Source: JBKHYG01 sp046565595 (GTDB lineage Bacteria; Actinomycetota; AC-67). Taken from it: DNA of 27,709 nt. The DNA lies in contig JBKHYG010000011.1 of the NCBI GenBank assembly GCA_046565595.1, forward strand, positions 1 through 27,709, read 5' to 3'. Shown here in pieces: positions 1 through 7,154 of the stretch; within the stretch, counting starts at the first letter, position 1; every line of letters begins with the position of its first letter. The position numbers were made by a program, and so were the translations under genes. The notes below the pieces were generated by a model, which was not told the DNA's origin, did not search any database, and saw only the letters and a program-made list of their open reading frames with translations.

Positions 1-40
1 GGCATCACAGCGCTTGTGGTGCGCTGCTCGCCCCAGTGGC

Positions 41-114
41 GCCCCCGTACGTCAACGGATTCAGACTGCGAACATTCTAGGTTCGCGATGCCAGTTCGAC
101 TCTGGCCGGGGGTA
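41..114 (+). tRNA. tRNA-Arg (anticodon UCU)
   Basis: A 74-nt cloverleaf can be folded by hand. The acceptor stem is GCCCCCG (41-47) with CGGGGGT (107-113), where the first pair is G-U. U8 and A9 are at 48-49. The anticodon stem is CGAAC (69-73) with GTTCG (81-85), all five pairs Watson-Crick. The 7-base loop places TCT at 76-78, which reads AGA (Arg). The T stem is GCCAG/CTGGC with the typical loop TTCGACT (95-101), and the discriminator is A114. The D stem is weak, with only three good pairs (51-53 with 64-66), but the loop holds A14-like, GG and A21-like bases. CCA is not encoded. An isoacceptor reading AGA is rare-codon supply in such a G+C-rich genome. Confidence 0.85.
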
Positions 115-215
115 TGAGAATCAGGGCCAGGCTCTACTCGAACCCAGCGTCGAAAAGGGCATCGATCCTAGCCCTGGTTTCGGGGTTCAAGAGAGCACCT
201 ATTAGGCCCACCACC

Positions 216-1880
216 CTAGGCGAACAGTTCCTTCGTCTTGGCTTTCACGAAGTTGACGGCCTGCTTCGCTGTGATCTTCGGTGGGATGATGATCTCGTCG
301 GGGTCCACGACGACCTCGATGACACTCGGCTTGGCGGATGAGAAGGCCTCCTTCAGCGCCGGTTCGAGCTCGTCTGCCGTCTCTACCTTCACTCCGAAGG
401 CGCCGCAGGATCGCGCGAAACCGACGATATCGATGTCGGCCAGTGTCGTCTCCGAGACGGGGAAGCCTGCCGCCGTCTGCTCGAGTTCGATCAGGCCGAG
501 CCGGCCGTTGTTGAAGACGACGACATCTATCGGCAACTCGTAGCGCACGGCAGTCACGAGGTCCGGCATCAGCATCGTGAAGCCGCCATCTCCGACCATC
601 GCGATCACCTGACGACCCGGGTAGGCCAGTTGCGCGCCGATCGCGCCAGCCATCCCGTAGCCCATGGTGCCAAGGCCGCCAGAGAGCGTGAAGCACTGAT
701 CCTGGCGGATCTGCACATGCCTGGCGGTCCATGCGGTCACCGTTCCGGTGTCGCACACGAATACGGCGTCAGGGGCGGCATGATCAGAGACGCTGCGAGC
801 GACGCGTTGCGGCTTGATCGGCGTCGCATCAGAGGTGCCCTCTTGCAGGAGTGCCTCTCGCCATGCGGCCATGTCTGCCTGACGCTCAACCAGGAAGCCA
901 CGCTCGGTCTTTGGTTCGATGCGGTCGAGCAAGCCTGACAGCGCGAGGTTCGCATGGCCATGCAGTGCGACATCGACGGGGAATCGCTGTCCGATGCGCG
1001 TGGGCACGACATCAATCTGAACCGAGGGAACGGCTTCCGGATAGAAGTCGGCGTAGGGGAAATCGGTGCCGACCATCAGCAGCGCGTCGCAGTTCTCTAT
1101 CGTCGCCACCGCTGCCTTGGTGCCAAGCAGCCCTAGGCCACCTACCGTCATCGGATGATCATCAGGCAGGATGTCCTTTCCGCCGAGGGCCTTGATGATC
1201 GGCGCCGCGAGTGTCTCGGCGACAGAGACGAGCTGCTCGGCCGCACCGCGCGCGCCCCGTCCCGCCAAGATGGCGACAGCGTTCGCGCGGTTCAGCAGTT
1301 CGGCGGCATCGTCGAGATCATCGTTGCAGGGATGGATCTGGCCGAACTCTCGAACCAGGGCCGGTGCGGTTCCGCGGACCTTCTGGTCGATCATGTCTGA
1401 GGGGATGCCGAGATGCACGGGTCCTGGTGTGGCGAGCGCGAGCTGGCAGGCTCGTACCAGGAGCCCCGGCATCTGGTCGGCGTTGACGATCGACTGGTTG
1501 AAGACGGTGGCGTCCTTGAACAATGTGAACAGATCGATCTCTTGGTGATACCTGCTTCCGAGCAGGCTTGTCGGAACCTGACCTGTCAGTGCGAGGACCG
1601 GAGCGCCATCCAGTTTCGCGTCGTAGAGACCGTTCAGAAGGTGGATGGCCCCAGGTCCGGCCGTGCCTACGCACACCGCGAGCTCTCCGGTGAGTTTCCC
1701 TTGAGCGCTTGCCGCGAGCGCGCCGACCTCTTCGTGGCGCACCTGGATGAAGCGGATCCGGTCCTGGCGTCTGAGCGCATCTGTCAGGCCGTTTATCGCA
1801 TCCCCCGGGATGCCGAACATGTGCTTCACGCCAGCATCAGCTAGGACTTCCAGGATGACTTCAGCGACGGTCTTCGACAA
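216..1880 (-). CDS. poxB: Pyruvate oxidase / pyruvate:quinone dehydrogenase-like ThDP enzyme
   Basis: This is a 554-residue member of the POX/acetolactate synthase family, close in layout to E. coli PoxB (572 residues), which decarboxylates pyruvate to acetate and passes electrons to quinone. The N-terminal Pyr domain has the catalytic Glu in RHEEVGALAA (about residues 48-57). The C-terminal PP domain has the ThDP/Mg motif GDGGF starting near residue 429 and ending in VVFNN. The TTG start at 1880 is chosen because GGGAGGG lies 7 bases upstream; the frame stays open to 2195, but that part is low-complexity and has no family similarity. The end (KAKTKELFA) lacks the hydrophobic C-terminal peptide that E. 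coli PoxB uses to bind membrane and ubiquinone, so a soluble oxidase or another acceptor is possible. Other ThDP-carboligase activities cannot be excluded. It is divergent from the SGNH hydrolase gene. Confidence 0.85.
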   Translation of the reverse strand: MSKTVAEVILEVLADAGVKHMFGIPGDAINGLTDALRRQDRIRFIQVRHEEVGALAASAQGKLTGELAVCVGTAGPGAIHLLNGLYDAKLDGAPVLALTGQVPTSLLGSRYHQEIDLFTLFKDATVFNQSIVNADQMPGLLVRACQLALATPGPVHLGIPSDMIDQKVRGTAPALVREFGQIHPCNDDLDDAAELLNRANAVAILAGRGARGAAEQLVSVAETLAAPIIKALGGKDILPDDHPMTVGGLGLLGTKAAVATIENCDALLMVGTDFPYADFYPEAVPSVQIDVVPTRIGQRFPVDVALHGHANLALSGLLDRIEPKTERGFLVERQADMAAWREALLQEGTSDATPIKPQRVARSVSDHAAPDAVFVCDTGTVTAWTARHVQIRQDQCFTLSGGLGTMGYGMAGAIGAQLAYPGRQVIAMVGDGGFTMLMPDLVTAVRYELPIDVVVFNNGRLGLIELEQTAAGFPVSETTLADIDIVGFARSCGAFGVKVETADELEPALKEAFSSAKPSVIEVVVDPDEIIIPPKITAKQAVNFVKAKTKELFA

Positions 1881-2032
1881 CGGTGATCCCTCCCATCGGG
1901 TGGTGTGAGTGCCTACATGAGGCTTCCCCGCCTGCGCCATCTGGTAATCATCCCTGTGCGGCGCCCCACGGATGTCAGCGATCTGCGATGTTCGCCACGG
2001 ACCCGACTGAACCGGTGGCATCATGGGTCCGG

Positions 2033-2809
2033 ATGATGACACAGATGCTCCGTTTGATCCGACGCGCGACCATCGCCGTCGCGGCGTTGGCGTTCGCGCT
2101 GATACTCGTCCTCGTGATCGAGGCTCTCGTGGCGTTCCGTGTCGCTCGGATCGACGGGTATACCGCGGCACAACTGCGACGAGATGTCGGTGCACCTCCG
2201 TTCCTTTCGGTCATGTGGATCGGCGATTCGACATCCTCGGGAGTGGGCGCCAGTTCTCCCGACATGGCGCTACCGGTGAGGGTCGCATCGGCGATAGATC
2301 GAGGTGTCTCCCTGGAGGTCGCGTCCACTTCAGGCGCGACGATCAGTGACGCGATCGCATCACAGTTGGACGACATCGAGACCGTCCAACCCGATGTCGT
2401 CTTCATCGGCATCGGCAACAACGATGTGACCCACCTCAGCTCGAAGTCGACGGTTCGGCGAGGCATGCGAGAGATACTCGAGCGGGTCAACTCCGTCCAG
2501 CCCGCAGAGGTCGTCGTCCTCGGGATCGCCAACTTCGGCGGCACGCCGCTGCTGGCGCAGCCGCTCAGGTGGTTGGCTGGGGTGCGCGCGCGTCAACTCG
2601 ATGAGGTGGTCCGTTCGGTCGCTCTCGAGTTCGACGCCACCTATGTGCCTATAGCCGATCTGACCCGAGAGGGCTTCGCAGCCGATCCGGCTGGCACGCA
2701 TGCCGCCGATCGGTTCCATCCAAGCGACGCCGGCTACGAGTTGTGGGTCGACGCGATCGTTCAGACACTTCAACAAGAGGGCGTCATGGAGCGGCTGCGG
2801 GCGCTGTGA
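2033..2809 (+). CDS. Membrane-anchored SGNH/GDSL-family hydrolase
   Basis: This is a 258-residue protein with one N-terminal hydrophobic helix (about residues 13-35, preceded by RLIRR), best read as a signal anchor that holds the enzyme outside the membrane. The SGNH esterase/lipase blocks are visible in order: GDS with nucleophile Ser about 66, a Gly block GAT about 101-103, GNND about 128-131, and DRFH with Asp about 226 and catalytic His about 229. Such enzymes deacylate lipids, cell-wall sugars or thioesters; the substrate cannot be told here. The start at ATG 2033 (or 2036) puts the helix at the N terminus. The frame is open back to 1883, but that stretch looks non-coding. No good ribosome site is seen. 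A 7-bp inverted repeat (1998-2004 with 2025-2031) sits just before the start. Confidence 0.85.
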   Translation: MMTQMLRLIRRATIAVAALAFALILVLVIEALVAFRVARIDGYTAAQLRRDVGAPPFLSVMWIGDSTSSGVGASSPDMALPVRVASAIDRGVSLEVASTSGATISDAIASQLDDIETVQPDVVFIGIGNNDVTHLSSKSTVRRGMREILERVNSVQPAEVVVLGIANFGGTPLLAQPLRWLAGVRARQLDEVVRSVALEFDATYVPIADLTREGFAADPAGTHAADRFHPSDAGYELWVDAIVQTLQQEGVMERLRAL

Positions 2810-2842
2810 TTCGTCCCCTCTGGGAGCGGGATTCCGGACGAA
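2810..2842 (+). terminator. Weak hairpin after SGNH hydrolase gene
   Basis: TTCGTCC at 2810-2816 pairs with GGACGAA at 2836-2842, beginning right after the stop codon. The loop of 19 bases is large and no T-run follows, so termination is only a guess. Confidence 0.25.
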
Positions 2843-2912
2843 CCGGCCGAGCTAGGAGGAAGTGGGTCTGTCAGGGCGAAATGTATCGCCACCACCCCAG
2901 GAGGGAGACCTG

Positions 2913-3347
2913 ATGAAGAAGATGCTCGCCGCAGCGATGCTCGCTGCCTTCGCCGCCGCACCCATGGCGGCCCAAGCTGAACCGGTTGTGCTGGCCGAGG
3001 GCAACATCCTCGTCGGCAACCCCAATGGCGCTGTCACCGGAGGCGTCACCGAGATCCTCGAAGCGTGCAATTTCGGCACCGGCGAGCTTCAAGGTGTCGA
3101 CGGCATCGCGTTCGAGGTGCCGGTCGAGGCCCTGAACCGTCCCGCCGCTCTGGCAACCAGCGGGGCCGCCGCGATCGATGTGGATGTCTACTGGTATGAC
3201 TCCGCTTGTGGTCTCATCGAGGACTTCTCGATGGGGACCCTGGGCGAAGCCAACGAGTCGGGCACCGTCCCTGCCGATGCCGCCTACGGGGTCGTGAACC
3301 TGATCATCGGCGCCGACGCGGATGTGCGCCTCACATACGACAGCTGA
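2913..3347 (+). CDS. Small secreted protein of unknown function
   Basis: This is a 144-residue protein with a clear Sec signal peptide: MKK, then a long Ala/Met/Leu core, with likely cleavage after AQA at residue 22. The start at ATG 2913 follows the strong ribosome site AGGAGGG about 6 bases upstream; an earlier in-frame start at 2862 would put 17 odd residues before the signal peptide. The mature part of about 120 residues is acidic, rich in Gly, Ala, Val and Asp, and has two Cys (in EACNFG and DSACG) that could form one disulfide. The alternating hydrophobic pattern suggests a beta-sandwich. I do not recognise the family. It is followed by a strong hairpin and then a tandem-repeat block, so it is probably transcribed alone. 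Confidence 0.8.
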   Translation: MKKMLAAAMLAAFAAAPMAAQAEPVVLAEGNILVGNPNGAVTGGVTEILEACNFGTGELQGVDGIAFEVPVEALNRPAALATSGAAAIDVDVYWYDSACGLIEDFSMGTLGEANESGTVPADAAYGVVNLIIGADADVRLTYDS

Positions 3348-3364
3348 TCGTTCGTCTTGAACCA

Positions 3365-3391
3365 AGAGCCCGGCCACCTCGGCCGGGCTCT
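3365..3391 (+). terminator. Strong GC-rich hairpin terminator
   Basis: An 11-bp perfect stem (AGAGCCCGGCC, 3365-3375, with its complement 3381-3391) closes a 5-base loop, 17 bases after the stop codon at 3347. There is no T-run, as is common for hairpin terminators in actinobacteria. Being symmetrical, it may also act on readthrough from menE on the other strand. Confidence 0.6.
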
Positions 3392-3396
3392 CGCGT

Positions 3397-3512
3397 TCCC
3401 GGCACCATCGTCGAGGCTTCCAGTGGTCCCGGCACCATCTTCGAGGCTTCCGGTGGGTCCCGGCACCATCGTCGAGGCTTCCGGTGGGTCCCGGCGCTCG
3501 TTCGAGGTCTAG
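3397..3512. repeat. 30-31 bp tandem repeat array at the 3' end of menE
   Basis: Three near-identical copies lie head to tail at 3397-3426, 3427-3457 and 3458-3488, followed by a decayed partial copy at 3489-3512 that runs over the menE stop codon (3509-3511). Each copy begins TCCCGGCACCATC and contains TCGAGGCTTCC. The copies differ by a few bases and one indel. They fill almost all the space between the hairpin at 3365-3391 and menE. Confidence 0.9.
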
Positions 3513-4582
3513 TTCGTGCGTTCGATGATCACAGGCTTCGTGGCAGGACCGAAACTTGATCTCAGGAAGTCCGCGATCTCTTGGTCGGTCATGTCCGCGT
3601 CGATCCGCAGTCCCATGCGTGCGCCCCACTCTTCGTCTGCGACGGAGAAGACGGTGGCGGCCCGGACCGCCGGTAATCCCGTCAGGGCGGCCTCTACCGC
3701 GGCAGGGTCGATCTTCTCGCCGCCAGAGTTGATGACCGCGTCCATCCTGCCGGTCACAACGAGGCGACCTTCTTCGAGGTGACCGGTGTCTCTGGTCGTG
3801 AACCAACCCTCATGTGTAGCCAGCGGAACATCCCCGCTCGCGCGTCTGATGCTGGATGCCGATGTTGGCGTCTTCAACTCGATGCGAGAGGCGGCGCCGA
3901 TCCGTATGTCTACGCCGTTCAGGGGGAGCCCGTCATAGACGACTCCTCCAGAGGTCTCTGTCATCCCGTAGGTGTGGACGACCCGAGCGCCAAGATCTTC
4001 GGCTGACTGTCTGAGTCCCGGCGCTAACGCCGCCCCTCCGACCAAGAACCTGTGGCCCCGAAGGTCGGTCCCGGCGGTTGTCATCCGTGCTAGTTGCGTA
4101 GGAACGATGCTTGCCCAGCCGTCTCGCGCCATCAGCGGATCTGGTGAGTAGATGACCTCGAGCCCAAGGAGGATCCTGCGCAGCACCACCAGCATCCCGC
4201 CGATGTGGGAGACCGGCAACGAGCAGACCCAAGGCTCGGCGTTCAATTCCAGCCGATCCGCAGACGCTTTGACCGCCGTCTCCAACGCGCTGCGACCAAG
4301 CAGGACCGTGGCCGGCGTTCCGGTTGAACCAGAGGTCGCTATCGCGAGGCCGATCCCGTCCTGGACAGGGCTGCCATCCAAGCGCTGCCTCGAGGAGTCC
4401 GCTGACTCGACCACCGTCGGACGGGCCCTGCCGATCACTTCAGCCACGGCTGCAGACCCGAGTCGATGGTCGATCGGCATCACGGCGGCTCCCGCCTCCC
4501 AGGCCGCGATCAAGCGCTCCTCCCAGGCGGGTCCCGGCGGGGCTTGGATCGCGACGAGGTCGCCGGATCGCAGTTCGGTCAC
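3509..4582 (-). CDS. menE: o-Succinylbenzoate-CoA ligase, C-terminally short
   Basis: This 357-residue ANL-superfamily enzyme is expected to activate o-succinylbenzoate with ATP and load CoA, the step before MenB. Visible motifs are the P-loop ATSGSTGTPATV (A3), YGMTETSGG (A5), TRDTG (A7) and VTGRMDAVINSGGEKIDP (A8, hinge). The C-terminal domain then stops at KPVIIERTN, before the usual LPRTxxGKxxR (A10) segment that carries the catalytic lysine for adenylation; I find no such Lys in frame. A repeat array begins at the stop codon. The start is GTG 4582, six bases after a TAGCCT -10 box, so the mRNA may be leaderless. The identity is well supported by the adjacent menB-menA-menC-menD. Activity is uncertain because of the missing tail. 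Confidence 0.9.
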   Translation of the reverse strand: MTELRSGDLVAIQAPPGPAWEERLIAAWEAGAAVMPIDHRLGSAAVAEVIGRARPTVVESADSSRQRLDGSPVQDGIGLAIATSGSTGTPATVLLGRSALETAVKASADRLELNAEPWVCSLPVSHIGGMLVVLRRILLGLEVIYSPDPLMARDGWASIVPTQLARMTTAGTDLRGHRFLVGGAALAPGLRQSAEDLGARVVHTYGMTETSGGVVYDGLPLNGVDIRIGAASRIELKTPTSASSIRRASGDVPLATHEGWFTTRDTGHLEEGRLVVTGRMDAVINSGGEKIDPAAVEAALTGLPAVRAATVFSVADEEWGARMGLRIDADMTDQEIADFLRSSFGPATKPVIIERTN

Positions 4583-4587
4583 GCCGA

Positions 4588-4594
4588 TAGGCTA
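4588..4594. promoter_or_regulatory. Overlapping divergent -10 boxes for menE and menB
   Basis: The 7-base TAGGCTA reads TAGGCT on the plus strand (4588-4593) and TAGCCT on the minus strand (4594-4589). Both match the TANNNT pattern seen before other genes here. On the minus strand it lies 6 bases before the menE GTG, fitting a leaderless transcript. On the plus strand it would start menB mRNA near 4600, just before the operator-like dyad. No clear -35 is seen either way. Confidence 0.55.
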
Positions 4595-4603
4595 CGACCG
4601 TTC

Positions 4604-4630
4604 GAGTAACCGCTCTAGGAGTGAACACTC
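4604..4630. promoter_or_regulatory. Putative MerR operator between menE and menB
   Basis: A 27-bp imperfect dyad with outer arms GAGTAAC and AACACTC and inner arms GCTC and GAGT around TAG. It matches the more perfect dyad before merR (11339-11365) at 21 of 27 positions. It lies in the -22 to -48 region of the predicted menE promoter and within the predicted menB leader, ending 2 bases before the menB ATG and containing the menB ribosome site AGGAGTG. Binding could therefore affect both genes. Confidence 0.65.
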
Positions 4631-4632
4631 AT

Positions 4633-5445
4633 ATGGAATGGACCAAGTCCGGCGATTTCGAAGACATCCGCTACGAGACCGGCGACGGGATCGCCAAGAT
4701 CACGATCTGCAGACCGGAGGTGCGGAACGCCTTCCGTCCCACGACGCTGTTCGAACTCTCCACGGCTTTCAACATGGCCAGGGATGACAGCGAGATCGGC
4801 GCGATCATCTTCACCGGGGAGGGTCCTGACGCGTTCTGCTCTGGCGGTGACCAGAAGATCCGAGGCGATGACGGCTATGTCGGGCCGGACGGTATCGGCC
4901 GTCTGAATGTCCTGGACCTGCAGATCCAGATACGCCGACTCCCGAAGCCTGTGATCGCGATGGTCGCGGGATACGCCATCGGCGGAGGACACATCCTCCA
5001 TCTGGTCTGCGATCTCACCATCGCAGCTGAGAACGCGAAGTTCGGGCAGACCGGTCCGAAGGTCGGCTCCTTCGACGGCGGCTATGGATCCGGCTTGCTG
5101 GCGCGCACCATCGGGGTCAAGCGCGCCAAGGAGGTCTGGTTCCTGTGCGAGCAGTACGACGCCGCCACCGCCGAGCGGTGGGGGTTGGTCAACAAGGTCG
5201 TGCCTCTGGATGAACTGGAGGACGAGACGGTCCGCTGGTGCCACAGGATCCTGCAGATGAGCCCGATCGCTCTCCGCATGATCAAGGCCGGCATGAACGC
5301 CGATCAGGACGGTCTGGCTGGTGTTCAGCAGCTCGCTGGGGATGCGACGATGCTTTTCTACATGAGCGAGGAAGCGCAGGAAGGCCGCGACGCTTTCGTC
5401 GAGAAGCGGGCTCCGAACTTCGGGCGCTTCCCGAAGCGCCCCTAG
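4633..5445 (+). CDS. menB: 1,4-Dihydroxy-2-naphthoyl-CoA synthase
   Basis: This 270-residue crotonase-family enzyme closes the ring of o-succinylbenzoyl-CoA to give DHNA-CoA. It shows the oxyanion segments CSGGDQ and AIGGGH, then GQTGPKVGSFDGGYGS with the conserved Asp and Tyr, and the C-terminal DATMLFYMSEEAQEGRDAF typical of MenB. The GQTGP form, with Gly rather than Asp after QT, is the type that uses bicarbonate as base (as in E. coli), unlike the M. tuberculosis enzyme as I recall it. ATG 4633 is preferred because AGGAGTG (4617-4623) sits at good spacing; a GTG at 4621 is also in frame but lacks room for a ribosome site. It heads the menBACD unit, with menA starting right after its stop. 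Confidence 0.96.
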   Translation: MEWTKSGDFEDIRYETGDGIAKITICRPEVRNAFRPTTLFELSTAFNMARDDSEIGAIIFTGEGPDAFCSGGDQKIRGDDGYVGPDGIGRLNVLDLQIQIRRLPKPVIAMVAGYAIGGGHILHLVCDLTIAAENAKFGQTGPKVGSFDGGYGSGLLARTIGVKRAKEVWFLCEQYDAATAERWGLVNKVVPLDELEDETVRWCHRILQMSPIALRMIKAGMNADQDGLAGVQQLAGDATMLFYMSEEAQEGRDAFVEKRAPNFGRFPKRP

Positions 5446-6312
5446 ATGGCAGATCTGCGCACCTGGTGGAAGGGCACCAGACCTCGCACGCTAGGTGCCG
5501 GCATCGTGCCCGTCGTCGTCGGAGCAGTCACCGCAGGATCCGGTAGCCCGTGGCGCGCGTCGCTCTGCGGGATCGTCGCCGTCGGGCTGCAGGTCGGAGT
5601 GAACCTCGCCAACGACGCCGCAGACGGTTCGCGTGGTATCGACGCCGCGAGGGTCGGTCCCACCAGGCTCGTTGCCAGCGGAGCCGCGTCTGCGCGGTCG
5701 GTCTGGGTCGCCGCGTCGATCGCGATCGGTATAGCGGCGGCGGCTGGCCTGACGCTGGTGGCCGCGGTCGGCTTAGAGCTGCTTTGGCTCGGGATCGCAT
5801 GCGTGCTGGCGTTGCTCGCCTACTCGGCTGGTCCCCGCCCGTACGCATCGCTAGGCATCGGAGAGATCGTCGTCCTCATCTTCTTCGGCCCGGTAGCGGT
5901 CGTCGGAACGGCCTACGCGATGACCGAGAAGATCTCGGCTGCACCCGTATGGGCCTCGATACCAGTCGGGCTGTTGGCGGTCGCGATGATGCTGGCCAAC
6001 AACATCAGAGATATCGCGACGGACCAGGCAGCGGGGAAGCGAACCCTGGCGGTGCGGGTCGGGGATCGGCGATCTCGGAAGCTCTTCCGTGGGGTGCTAG
6101 CGGTCGCGTTGATCGCAGTGCCAGCGGGCGTAGCTCTTGGTGGCCTTCCGGCACCGGTTCTCCTGTCGCTGGCCGCCTGGCCGATAGCTGCGACGCCGTG
6201 GCGGGATGCGGCGACCGCAACCGGCGCGGAATGGATCCGGATCTTGAACCAGACCGCTCTGCTTCACGCCCAGGTCGGGCTCGGCATAGCGATAGGAGCA
6301 TCCTTCTCGTGA
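5446..6312 (+). CDS. menA: 1,4-Dihydroxy-2-naphthoate polyprenyltransferase
   Basis: This 288-residue integral membrane protein of the UbiA prenyltransferase family joins DHNA to an all-trans polyprenyl diphosphate, giving demethylmenaquinone. The first Asp-rich motif is NLANDAADGSRG (Asn56, Asp57, Asp60). The second is NNIRDIATDQAAGKRTLAVRVG, the typical MenA signature. Several hydrophobic helices (about eight or nine) separate short charged loops. The ATG at 5446 directly follows the menB stop TAG without a gap, and the stop overlaps the menC start by GTGA, so translation is probably coupled. Confidence 0.96.
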   Translation: MADLRTWWKGTRPRTLGAGIVPVVVGAVTAGSGSPWRASLCGIVAVGLQVGVNLANDAADGSRGIDAARVGPTRLVASGAASARSVWVAASIAIGIAAAAGLTLVAAVGLELLWLGIACVLALLAYSAGPRPYASLGIGEIVVLIFFGPVAVVGTAYAMTEKISAAPVWASIPVGLLAVAMMLANNIRDIATDQAAGKRTLAVRVGDRRSRKLFRGVLAVALIAVPAGVALGGLPAPVLLSLAAWPIAATPWRDAATATGAEWIRILNQTALLHAQVGLGIAIGASFS

Positions 6313-7154
6313 GCGAACTGCGCAGGGTTGCCTTCCGCGTCAAGATGCGGATCGAGGTCCTGGGGGTCTCGGTACGCGAAGGAGAGTTCGTCCAAGGCCC
6401 GGCCGGGTGGGGCGAATATTCGCCGCTCCCGTCCTGGGGGCCAGAGGACCGAGCGCTCGCCAGGAGCGCCGCGATCGAAGCCGCCACAGAGGCGTTCCCC
6501 GAGCCGATGCGCAACCGCGTCGAGGTGAACGCGATGGTCCCGCGCGTCAAGCCAGAGGAAGCGGTTCGGATCGCGCTGGGTTCGGGTTGCAGGACCGTCA
6601 AGGTGAAGGTCGGAGATCGGGATGGTCTGGACCGGGTCGCCGCGGTGCGCGATGCGCTGGGGGCTCGTGGAAGGATCAGGCTCGATGCCAACGGAGCTTG
6701 GGATGTTGAAACGGCAGTCTCCGAACTGCAACGGTTCCATCGTTACGAGATCGAGTTGTGTGAGGACCCCTGTTCGGCTCGCGACCAGATCGCTGAGGTC
6801 AGGAGACGCAGCCGGGTTCCCATAGCGATCGAGGCGCCCATCAGATCGGTCGCCGATGCTCGTGATCTGCAGGATGTGGCCGATGCGCTCGTCGTGAAGC
6901 CGCAACGCATCGGCGGTGCGCGCGCTGCACTGAGAGCCGCCGAAGCTTCCAAGATCGCCACGATCGCGTCGAGCGCACTCGAGACCTCCGTCGGCCTCGC
7001 GATGGTGGCTGCGGTCGCGGCGGCCCTACCGGAATCGCCCTTCGCGCACGGGATCGGAACCGCTGGTCTGCTGCTGGATGATCCGGTGGATCATCCTCTC
7101 GCGCCGCTCGGTGGCAAGTTGGTGCCGAGACGCGTCGAGCCGAAGGAAGCCTGA
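6309..7154 (+). CDS. menC: o-Succinylbenzoate synthase
   Basis: This 281-residue enolase-superfamily enzyme dehydrates SHCHC to o-succinylbenzoate. The early GPAGWGEYSPL stretch is typical of actinobacterial MenC. Catalytic residues are the KxK pair Lys98 and Lys100 (TVKVKVG), metal ligands Asp126 (RLDANG) and Glu152 (CEDP), and Lys197 (VVKPQRIGG). The third ligand position, usually Asp in a DES/DEG-like segment, reads IEAPI with Glu175. The GTG start at 6309 overlaps the menA stop (GTGA) and places the N terminus as in homologues; ATG 6345 would trim the first strand. The frame is open upstream, but that part overlaps menA. The stop shares one base with menD (TGATG). Confidence 0.93.
   Translation: MSELRRVAFRVKMRIEVLGVSVREGEFVQGPAGWGEYSPLPSWGPEDRALARSAAIEAATEAFPEPMRNRVEVNAMVPRVKPEEAVRIALGSGCRTVKVKVGDRDGLDRVAAVRDALGARGRIRLDANGAWDVETAVSELQRFHRYEIELCEDPCSARDQIAEVRRRSRVPIAIEAPIRSVADARDLQDVADALVVKPQRIGGARAALRAAEASKIATIASSALETSVGLAMVAAVAAALPESPFAHGIGTAGLLLDDPVDHPLAPLGGKLVPRRVEPKEA

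Noticed and set aside
115..215. Possible second tRNA or terminator after tRNA-Arg (GAACCC/GGGTTC and CAGGGC/GCCCTG inverted repeats)
   Set aside because: The arms are interleaved and too far apart for a clean hairpin, and no cloverleaf can be drawn.
1998..2031. CGGACCC/GGGTCCG inverted repeat before the SGNH hydrolase start
   Set aside because: Only 7 bp with a 20-base loop and no second copy in the window; could be chance in G+C-rich DNA.
1881..2195. Upstream extension of the pyruvate oxidase gene
   Set aside because: It overlaps the SGNH hydrolase start, is Arg/Pro-rich and has no similarity to the family; TTG 1880 has a good ribosome site.
2871..3806. 311-codon open frame on the minus strand
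   Set aside because: It runs through the antisense of the secreted-protein gene, the terminator, the repeats and menE out of frame. Composition is Arg/Gly-biased and not protein-like.
5550..6308. Upstream extension of menC inside menA
   Set aside because: The extension overlaps menA completely in another frame; GTG 6309 with the GTGA overlap gives the normal MenC N terminus.
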